A DNA stretch of 27,861 nucleotides, taken from 2-01-FULL-45-10 sp964450115. Its GTDB lineage: Bacteria; Omnitrophota; Gorgyraeia; 2-01-FULL-45-10. This document shows, piece after piece, positions 22,118-27,861 of the stretch (position 1 is the stretch's first letter; every line of letters starts with the position of its first letter). The position numbers were made by a program, and so were the translations under genes. The stretch is taken from positions 1-27,861 of the forward strand of contig CAYVCD010000008.1 in NCBI GenBank assembly GCA_964450115.1, given 5' to 3'. The notes beneath the pieces were generated by a model. That model was given only the letters and a program-made list of their open reading frames with translations, searched no databases and was not told the DNA's origin.

Positions 22118-23116
22118 TTATATTCTCGCTTCTTCTACGCTAAGTTGTGTTGCGGGCTTGATAGCTATGGTTGTGCGCTGCTCACCGCTCTTCCAATAAT
22201 CTACTCTTAAGGACTCATCCAGGCGGAACTTTGTATGATAGGCCGTAATACCTGCCGCTATCTGAATAAATTTTTCCGCTGCACCGCCCCTTAAAATAGA
22301 GATAGGCCCCTCACGATCCGTTAGCTCAAAGATAATATCGCCAGGCTTTATAAGAGACTCCAGCACGCGATTCTCTCCCTCGTCGCGCCCAACCACAAGG
22401 CGCGCTCCCTCCGATATCCTGAAATGCCTGCCTACAGAAAGAAGGGCCAGGTTTTCAGCATTGAACTCATCGTGTTTGATCGCGTCCTTTACGCGTTTTG
22501 CGAATCCGGGATCCGTCAGCAGACACCCCCCGGCGGGGCTGGGATACTCCGTAATGCCAAACTCCTTTGCCAGCGCCATCTGAGGTTTTCTCGACCTGCC
22601 TCTTATATCCAGGAGCTTGCTTCTGTCAACGATGCCTTCGAGCTCCGGTTTTGTGGGCTCTAGATTCTTAGCCGTAAGCGGCCGCAAAAGTAGCCCATTC
22701 ACTCCGGCTCTCTTTTCTATAAGATTCAGCGCATCCATTCGCTGGGACATCGGCCGCTCGCCCAGGACCTCGCCCGTCACAAGAAACGAGGCGCCGGTCT
22801 CGGCCATCAGCTCTTTCGCGTGTTTAAACATATAGATCTTGCAGTCGATGCACGGATTCATATTCGCTCCGTGCCCATGCTGTGGATTTTTCACTATCTC
22901 CATAAAATCGTTAGTAATATCGATCGTCTTTAGCGGGATCCCGAGCATCTTCGCGGCGGTCTCAGCAGCACTGGCGACAGTCTTTTTACATCCGCACATG
23001 CAGAGCTTCGCAGAAAAGTTAACGGCCTGGACCTCGATGCCCTGTTCGAGCATCAGTCTCGCCGCAAGTATGCTATCAAGCCCGCCGGAAAGCAGAACGA
23101 TCGCTTTTTTATTCAA
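22118..23116 (-). CDS. ThiI/MnmA-like PP-loop ATPase (tRNA thiolation type)
   Basis: This 332-residue protein begins with an adenine-nucleotide alpha-hydrolase domain: PP-loop SGGLDS (10-15), then LCMCGC (Cys39, 41, 43), NPCIDCK (Cys90, Cys93), VTGEVLGERPMSQ and SPAGGCLLTDP. The cysteine pattern suggests a persulfide carrier or Fe-S cluster, as in bacterial ThiI/MnmA/TtuA-like enzymes that thiolate tRNA uridines. The C-terminal 110 residues fit an NFACT-R-like RNA-binding domain found in some of these proteins. Sulfur would come from NifS. The start is TTG (23114-23116), overlapping the cyclase stop as TTGA, with AGAGG 7 nt upstream. Which tRNA position it modifies is not clear. Confidence 0.78.
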   Translation of the reverse strand: MNKKAIVLLSGGLDSILAARLMLEQGIEVQAVNFSAKLCMCGCKKTVASAAETAAKMLGIPLKTIDITNDFMEIVKNPQHGHGANMNPCIDCKIYMFKHAKELMAETGASFLVTGEVLGERPMSQRMDALNLIEKRAGVNGLLLRPLTAKNLEPTKPELEGIVDRSKLLDIRGRSRKPQMALAKEFGITEYPSPAGGCLLTDPGFAKRVKDAIKHDEFNAENLALLSVGRHFRISEGARLVVGRDEGENRVLESLIKPGDIIFELTDREGPISILRGGAAEKFIQIAAGITAYHTKFRLDESLRVDYWKSGEQRTTIAIKPATQLSVEEARI

Positions 23117-24825
23117 CTACCATCCTCTGCCGAAACGCACACCCTGTTCTTCCCTTTACTCTTGGCTTCATACAACGCGTCATCAGCCCTTTTGATCAAG
23201 GAGTCCACAGTGTCTTTCGGCCTGTATGCCGCGACCCCGAAACTGGCCGTTACTCTGTAGCTATCTTTTTCACCCCTGACGCCGCTATTTTCCGTATTTT
23301 TTCTTACCTTCTCTGCTATGCTTAATGCCTCTTTTATATTAGCGCCGTTTAAGAGCATTATCATCTCTTCCCCGCCATATCTGGCCACTATATCGGAAGA
23401 ACGCGACCCGGCCTTTAAGACATTGGCCGCCTCTATTAAAACCATATCCCCCACCAGATGCCCGTAGGTATCGTTGAATTTTTTAAAATCATCTATGTCA
23501 CTCATCACAATGGCGAATCTTTTGGATCGATCCATGGCCGCGAACATGATCTCTGCCTCAAGAAGCATCTTAAAATATTTTACGTTATATAGTCCCGTCA
23601 GCCCGTCGGTAATAGCCATCTTGAGAAATCTTTTTCTCTCCGAGAATATACGTATAAAATTAGATGCTCCTATTAAAATGGAGCTCACTAATATGCCCAA
23701 TAAAGGCACGCCCGCGTCGACCCTGATACCGGCCCTGAACAGAATAAGAGACGCGGTAAAATAGACGAGCCCGGCCGCAAGAATCAGAAGATGCTCTTTT
23801 ACCGGGCGGTTCCCCAGCATTGCAAAGGCCGGAAAGATGGCGAGAAGATAGATAAGGACGATATTCACAATTGCGGGCGGAAAATAGATAAATCTCTTGT
23901 TCACGATGTTATCTACAACGGTGGCCACTATGCCTATCCCGGGGTATTGCGCCTCTACGGGAACCGAGCTTATATCATATAATCCTATGGCGGTGACTCC
24001 TATGAGGCATATGCTGTTTTTAAAATCTTTCAGGTCTATTTCATGACTTTTACCGTCTGATAGATCTTTGTAGGCGTTCAGCACGTCGAGGAAGGAGTAG
24101 TGTTTAAATGTGTTTTTCCATTTGCCGAGCCAGTTGATAAGCATGGTATTTTTTGACGTAAGCGGTATTTTAAAGTCGCGTCCTGATTCGGAAATGACTA
24201 TGTAGTTCGAATTTACTTCTTTGATCTGAGAGCCTGTATAATCAAGGGCTATCTTAAGGGCTATGTGGGGTAGGCGGCCTTTTGCGGTATCAAAGATGAG
24301 CGGGATCTTTCTTACGATGCCGTCCTCATCGCGATAAATATTCATGGCGCCGGTGCCTTTAAGGTTGGCGACAAAGCTTCCCAGCGGCATCAGGGCATCT
24401 TTTGTGTCGAAAGGGGTTGATTGAAAAACAAAAGGTAAATATACGTTGGTATTTGCCTTTAGCGATTCCTCAAAGAGAACATCTTCTTTTTCGTCGGCGG
24501 AAGGTTCGGAAAACAGAATATCAAAATATGCATATTTTACTCCAAGCTTATTCAACACGCCCGCCATCGTGGCATGCCAGGAACGGTCCCAGGGCCAGCG
24601 CCCTATGCTGGCGATATCCTGATCGGTTATCTCTATTATATTGATCTTGGATTGGTGCCGGGCCTGGCCCAGGAGCCGGAAGGAAAAGTCCAGGCTCGCC
24701 AGCTCCAGACGATTAAAGAAGCCCTGTGAGGACGAAAAGTGGATTGCGGAGGCTACAGCAATCCCGATGGCGATATTTAAAAGAAGGAATTTTTTAGTCT
24801 TTAGAAATAACGCGATATCTTTTAT
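23113..24825 (-). CDS. CHASE2-GGDEF diguanylate cyclase, no canonical start codon
   Basis: This membrane enzyme makes c-di-GMP. The N-terminal CHASE2 sensor has an anchor helix, LDFSFRLLG, IIEITDQDIASIGRWPWDR and AYFDILFSEPSA. Three spans follow (about residues 315-395 of 570), then a GGDEF domain with TDGLTGLYN, SDIDDFKKFND, the product-inhibition site RSSD and the active site GGEEM, with Met in the last place instead of Phe. The first ATG (24567) falls within CHASE2 and would delete its anchor and GRWPW motif. In frame, 86 residues extend up to a TAG at 24829-24831 with no ATG, GTG or TTG; candidates are ATA at 24823-24825 or ATC at 24817-24819, behind TAGAGG. It follows the FecR gene by 30 nt. 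Confidence 0.88.
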   Translation of the reverse strand: MKDIALFLKTKKFLLLNIAIGIAVASAIHFSSSQGFFNRLELASLDFSFRLLGQARHQSKINIIEITDQDIASIGRWPWDRSWHATMAGVLNKLGVKYAYFDILFSEPSADEKEDVLFEESLKANTNVYLPFVFQSTPFDTKDALMPLGSFVANLKGTGAMNIYRDEDGIVRKIPLIFDTAKGRLPHIALKIALDYTGSQIKEVNSNYIVISESGRDFKIPLTSKNTMLINWLGKWKNTFKHYSFLDVLNAYKDLSDGKSHEIDLKDFKNSICLIGVTAIGLYDISSVPVEAQYPGIGIVATVVDNIVNKRFIYFPPAIVNIVLIYLLAIFPAFAMLGNRPVKEHLLILAAGLVYFTASLILFRAGIRVDAGVPLLGILVSSILIGASNFIRIFSERKRFLKMAITDGLTGLYNVKYFKMLLEAEIMFAAMDRSKRFAIVMSDIDDFKKFNDTYGHLVGDMVLIEAANVLKAGSRSSDIVARYGGEEMIMLLNGANIKEALSIAEKVRKNTENSGVRGEKDSYRVTASFGVAAYRPKDTVDSLIKRADDALYEAKSKGKNRVCVSAEDGS

Positions 24826-24855
24826 CCTCTACGGTAATATATCTGACAAACTATA

Positions 24856-25320
24856 CTACTCGGTAGATTCTACGCTCACAGAAAATACAGTGCCGCGGAT
24901 ACCTACCACTGAAGTAGGCGTCTTCACTTCGAATTTTGATTTCAGAGAGCGTATCTTCTGGGCCTTGATTAAGACCGTTCCCATCGAAAGATCCAAAAGG
25001 GTGTTCTGGGTGGCGGCTTCTTTATTCTCAAGCAGAACCGCCAATTGAAGCTGGCCGCTTTGCGACAGCTCAACCGTGGTCATCTTGCCTCCGTCATCCA
25101 TGCCCAACACCGCTTCGGAAGCTTTTTGCGTGCGGATGATATCGCCCTGTGTAAGGACCATGCCCTTCTGGGCCGGTTTCCAGTCTTCTATGGGCGTCTT
25201 GACTTCTACTACGCCTTTAGCGTCGACTACTACGGCTTCACGCGGTTTCTCCAGCGCAAAAGCGGTCGAAAACAATCCCAGCGCCAAAAATATCACAACT
25301 ACCAAAACGATCTTTTTCAT
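24856..25320 (-). CDS. Secreted FecR-domain protein
   Basis: This 154-residue protein has a signal peptide (MKKIVLVVVIFLALGLFSTAFA) with a likely cut after AFA. The rest is one FecR domain: VDAKGVVEVKTPIEDW, LTQGDIIRTQKAS, LDLSMGTVLIKA and, near the end, KTPTSVVGIRGTVFSV, the family hallmark. In FecR itself such domains pass signals across the periplasm, and single-domain forms often sit with CHASE2 cyclases, as here. It likely gives input to the CHASE2 sensor 30 nt downstream. AGGAGGG is a good ribosome site. It has no membrane anchor after cleavage. Confidence 0.92.
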   Translation of the reverse strand: MKKIVLVVVIFLALGLFSTAFALEKPREAVVVDAKGVVEVKTPIEDWKPAQKGMVLTQGDIIRTQKASEAVLGMDDGGKMTTVELSQSGQLQLAVLLENKEAATQNTLLDLSMGTVLIKAQKIRSLKSKFEVKTPTSVVGIRGTVFSVSVESTE

Positions 25321-25357
25321 AACGCCCTCCTTGTTAATTTAAACGCATCCTATTGAG

Positions 25358-25386
25358 ACCTTACATCATTTTAATGCATTTGTCAA
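25358..25386 (-). promoter_or_regulatory. Promoter of the fecR-cyclase-PP-loop operon
   Basis: On the minus strand TTGACA (25381-25386) is 17 bp from TAAGGT (25358-25363), a poor -10 behind a perfect -35, which suggests an activated or tightly set promoter. The leader is about 30 nt with a strong ribosome site. It lies between the large surface protein and fecR. Confidence 0.5.
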
Positions 25387-25414
25387 GATTCTAGCCTCCT
25401 TCTTTTTTACAGAT

Positions 25415-27861
25415 TTATGTTCGAAGACCGCCGCTTTCTAAGACATAACTGTCGCCCGCGGACAGTATTATCTCTTTTGCGGCCGCATGGCCTTTTTCCG
25501 CAAATGGGGTAACTACAAAAGTGCCTTCAGAGCCTTTGGGCACGATGATAGTCACCCTTACTTTTCTGGCCGGAGAGCCCTGCCCTGTGGCGCCGGATTC
25601 TACTCTTCCATCCACAGATATCTTCTCGCCGCCGGATACATATACACCGCTATTCTTTACCGCGCCTTTCTCATTGTAAGGCGTCACCAGCACCTTACCT
25701 TCGAAGACGATGACGACAGTTCTATACTTTCCCTGAGGGTATCTTGACTTTTCATAACGCTCTCTATCTGTATAGTTAGGGGTATCCATCACGCTGCTAA
25801 CGCTCTTAATAGAATCGGGATCCGATGGCCCCTGTGGACCCGTTGGCCCCTGCGGGTCCCGCGGTCCAGACGGAGGCTGAGGCGGATAAAACGGCGGCGG
25901 CTGTGGAGGCTGCGGAGGCACGGGGCTTGCCGTTACATTGAACGCATTGCTGGTCAGGCCAACTAAACTTGCGCTTGAGGCAACGATAGTGTACGCCCCG
26001 CTGGCGGCGCTTGTGATATCGCCAAAGGTGGCTATGCCGGCGGTCACGCTCCTGGGCGTGGTGAATGTTAAATTTCCACCGACGGGCTCCGCGCCTATGG
26101 CTAAAGCCACGTTTCTTATCCCGTTTATGCTTGTGCAAAGATTATTATAAGCGTCATAGACGCCTACTTCAACAGCGGGGACCATGACCTGACCTGCCGT
26201 GATGCCGGAAGGTTGTACGATATAACCCAGATGATCCGCGAGATCCCAGTTCGCGTTATTGCCCGAGTCCTTTGAGGTGTTACTGTATATGATAGAGCCG
26301 ATGTTCTTTGAATCCTGGACGTCGAGATAGGATACAGTTGCCGTGCCTCTGGGATCAAAGTTCCACTGAAGACCGTCAGTCGTGCTTCTGAGCTGGATCA
26401 GGTTTCCGGCGGAGCCGTTTACATTGAAGCTCGTGTTCACGGTATTGGGCGAACCGACAGAGGCGGTGAAGAACGATATCTTCTTTACGCCGCTTGCGGC
26501 ATTGAGTGTATTGGCAATAAACCTGTCGGCAAATGTCACGCCTGCCACAGAGTTGTTGGTGATGGTAACAGTGTTGAACGCGCTTCCTCCGGAAGTGATC
26601 GATTGCGCAGCAGCACCGTTAAGGGTGACGATGTTACTGCCATGAGTGAACGTGCCCGAGTTGACCCAGTCTCCGGCCAATATCATGTTCTTGCCGCCGG
26701 AGTTTATTATCGTGCCGCTGGATATCGTCAGGTTCCTTGCAATAGTAGTGTCTGCGCTCAAAGTCTTTGTGCCAGATCCGGATGTTGTAAGATTGCTGTA
26801 CAATAATGCCCCGCTTACAGTCTGGTCACCCGCCCTGGAATAGTTAACGGTGGACCCTGGATTAAGCGTAACTGTCCCAAAACCCGAGTAGCTTCCGGCA
26901 AATGTGGCGGCGTCGACCAAGATCGTGCCTGTCACGCTCAAAGCGCCGGAGCCATTCACTACAAGGCTATTCGGATCGAAGGTGCCGGCTGTGACGGTCA
27001 TGTCGTGCGTTACCGTCGCCGCGTTAGTCAGGAGCCGGACTTTCGCGGTACCTATGCCCGTATTATTAATGGTCAGATTATAGAATGAGCTTATGCCGGG
27101 ATTAACAGTCTGGATCGCATCTAGTGTGGAGCCGTCGAATGTAACCGTGCCAGTTCCCGCGGTAAACGTCCCGGGGTTCGCCCAATTTCCGCCGGAATTT
27201 ATATTCATGTTATTAGCTACGAGTATCTGGCTAGCGTCGACAGTGATATTATCGGTGTTAAGGGCATCCTGCAGCGTTAGGGTGGTATTATCCGAGCCGT
27301 TGATCGATATCTGAATATTACCCAGGTCCTGAGCGCCCGAGGTGAGCTTCTGTATGGTTGTGCCTGACGCGAATTTAAGCAAGCCCGAGGCGCTCTTTGT
27401 GAATGTGCCGCCCGTTATCGTCATATTGCCGCGCAATGTTATGGCGTCGGCGTTCTGGGTAAACGTGCCGGCCGCTTGCGAGTAATCGCCTGCAATGGTC
27501 AATGTCCTATTCTGAGCGATAATAGCGTTTACGCCGGTGTAGCTGGTATCGATGTAAAATTTGGTTATCGAGCCCGCGAAGGACGCGTCTATTGTTGAGG
27601 CTTGTGTGCTTGTTCCGTTAAATAGGACTGTGCTGCTTGCCGTAGGCACGGTGCCCTTGCTCCAGTTTCCTGCTGTCGACCAATCCCCCGGACCCGAAGC
27701 GCTCCAGATATTGCATTCCCATTTTAATAGCGGATAGGAGCTCGTAAGCGCTACCCACGTGCTGGTAAAATCCCATACGGGGCTTGTCGTATCATATATA
27801 TCACGTGTCTGGTCGTAGAACCATGTCTTGTCTGATTGGTTATATGTGACGCTAGCGCTAT
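25415..27861 (-). CDS. Large beta-rich surface protein, C-terminal 814 residues (haemagglutinin/GLUG-like)
   Basis: The frame is open to the window edge, so the start lies outside; a GTG at 27647-27649 is not the real start. The visible part begins with a haemagglutinin-type segment (YDTTSPVWDFTSTWV, SYPLLKWE), as follows GLUG repeats. Then come parallel-beta repeats rich in Gly, Thr, Ser and Asn, each with a GTFT turn and VT-x2-G strand (GDYSQAAGTFT, GGNWANPGTFT, AGDWVNSGTFT) and FxNLTINN strands. Next is an Ig-like domain (25925-26218), a proline and collagen-like linker (25814-25924) and two copies of a VTP-x3-EKG module. It is probably a secreted adhesin. No autotransporter barrel or LPXTG-type anchor is visible. 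Confidence 0.85.
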   Translation of the reverse strand, partial: SASVTYNQSDKTWFYDQTRDIYDTTSPVWDFTSTWVALTSSYPLLKWECNIWSASGPGDWSTAGNWSKGTVPTASSTVLFNGTSTQASTIDASFAGSITKFYIDTSYTGVNAIIAQNRTLTIAGDYSQAAGTFTQNADAITLRGNMTITGGTFTKSASGLLKFASGTTIQKLTSGAQDLGNIQISINGSDNTTLTLQDALNTDNITVDASQILVANNMNINSGGNWANPGTFTAGTGTVTFDGSTLDAIQTVNPGISSFYNLTINNTGIGTAKVRLLTNAATVTHDMTVTAGTFDPNSLVVNGSGALSVTGTILVDAATFAGSYSGFGTVTLNPGSTVNYSRAGDQTVSGALLYSNLTTSGSGTKTLSADTTIARNLTISSGTIINSGGKNMILAGDWVNSGTFTHGSNIVTLNGAAAQSITSGGSAFNTVTITNNSVAGVTFADRFIANTLNAASGVKKISFFTASVGSPNTVNTSFNVNGSAGNLIQLRSTTDGLQWNFDPRGTATVSYLDVQDSKNIGSIIYSNTSKDSGNNANWDLADHLGYIVQPSGITAGQVMVPAVEVGVYDAYNNLCTSINGIRNVALAIGAEPVGGNLTFTTPRSVTAGIATFGDITSAASGAYTIVASSASLVGLTSNAFNVTASPVPPQPPQPPPFYPPQPPSGPRDPQGPTGPQGPSDPDSIKSVSSVMDTPNYTDRERYEKSRYPQGKYRTVVIVFEGKVLVTPYNEKGAVKNSGVYVSGGEKISVDGRVESGATGQGSPARKVRVTIIVPKGSEGTFVVTPFAEKGHAAAKEIILSAGDSYVLESGGLRT
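25430..25723 (-). repeat. Duplicated C-terminal module in the surface protein
   Basis: Two related segments, 25607-25723 and 25430-25561, share a hydrophobic strand, a (V/F)VTP(Y/F)-x-EKG core and a closing strand with an S-x-G turn, for example KVLVTPYNEKGAVKNSG and TFVVTPFAEKGHAAAKE. They look like FecR-like beta hairpins. No database family is assigned. Confidence 0.6.
25814..25924 (-). repeat. Proline-rich and collagen-like linker in the surface protein
   Basis: The encoded stretch starts with PQPP/PPFYPPQPP repeats and continues with Gly-x-y triplets (GPTGPQGPSD). It separates the Ig-like domain from the C-terminal modules and is likely an extended spacer. Confidence 0.85.

Noticed and set aside
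24565..24567. ATG at 24567 as the true start of the cyclase
   Set aside because: It falls in the middle of CHASE2 and would remove the membrane anchor and the GRWPW motif that are clearly encoded upstream.
25487..27314. Many plus- and minus-strand frames opposite or within the large surface protein
   Set aside because: They arise from the repeated Gly/Thr-rich coding sequence; none has a start signal or family.
1..27861. CRISPR arrays, tRNA or rRNA genes, insertion sequences, riboswitches
   Set aside because: I found no spaced short repeats, cloverleaf, transposase motif or known aptamer core. The only mobile element supported is the homing endonuclease of intein 2.

Overview
The window looks like a piece of a metagenome-assembled bacterial genome. 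Genes are densely packed and nearly all lie on the minus strand; the one clear plus-strand gene is at 13531-15216. A 100-N scaffold gap at 8750-8849 is flanked by an exact 55-bp overlap, as expected from short-read assembly. The gene mix (MetV, HcyBio-type homocysteine synthesis, type IV pilus genes with MshEN-type ATPase, a giant haemagglutinin-like protein next to FecR and CHASE2-GGDEF) suggests an uncultured anaerobic lineage such as Omnitrophota/OP3. That placement is inference; there is no rRNA or tRNA here to fix it.

Region 1 (1-3755, minus) is an Fe-S cluster operon: an IscR-like Rrf2 regulator, cysteine desulfurase NifS/IscS, the scaffold NifU/IscU, then 5-formyl-THF cyclo-ligase (cut by the window edge). 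The scaffold gene carries two different inteins. Each sits directly in front of one of the first two cluster-binding cysteines, so no functional scaffold can form until both splice out. An IscR type-1-like operator lies in front of the operon. This is the most striking element of the window.

Region 2 (3756-7567, minus) is a tightly coupled operon from a strong sigma70-type promoter: lone receiver protein, ArsB/NhaD-like ion transporter, small exported coiled-coil protein, CcdA, TlpA-type lipoprotein thioredoxin and MetV. Region 3 (7572-11355) is a sulfur-assimilation operon: a second Cys-rich Rrf2 regulator, CysK, HcyBio (broken only by the artificial gap) and an ArsP/SO_0444-type permease. 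Regions 1-3 share a sulfur, Fe-S and one-carbon theme: desulfurase, cysteine synthase, homocysteine formation, and folate enzymes that could feed its methylation to methionine.

Region 4 (11374-13477) encodes PilZ, ThiE and an AIR-synthase-family protein. The conserved start of ThiE has no ATG/GTG/TTG and seems to begin at ATA. Region 5 (13502-18097) holds a methyltransferase-glycosyltransferase fusion on the plus strand, converging on two multi-span GT-C-like membrane proteins on the minus strand. Region 6 (18105-22105) is a type IV pilus cluster: pilB, pilC and two tandem pilins that differ at only two bases, both of which change the protein.

Region 7 (22118-27861) has a ThiI/MnmA-like PP-loop protein, a CHASE2-GGDEF diguanylate cyclase (again with no canonical start in front of its conserved N-terminus), a secreted FecR-domain protein, and the C-terminal 814 residues of a large beta-rich surface protein that runs off the window. 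The cyclase, the PilZ protein and the pilus genes together suggest c-di-GMP control of surface behaviour.
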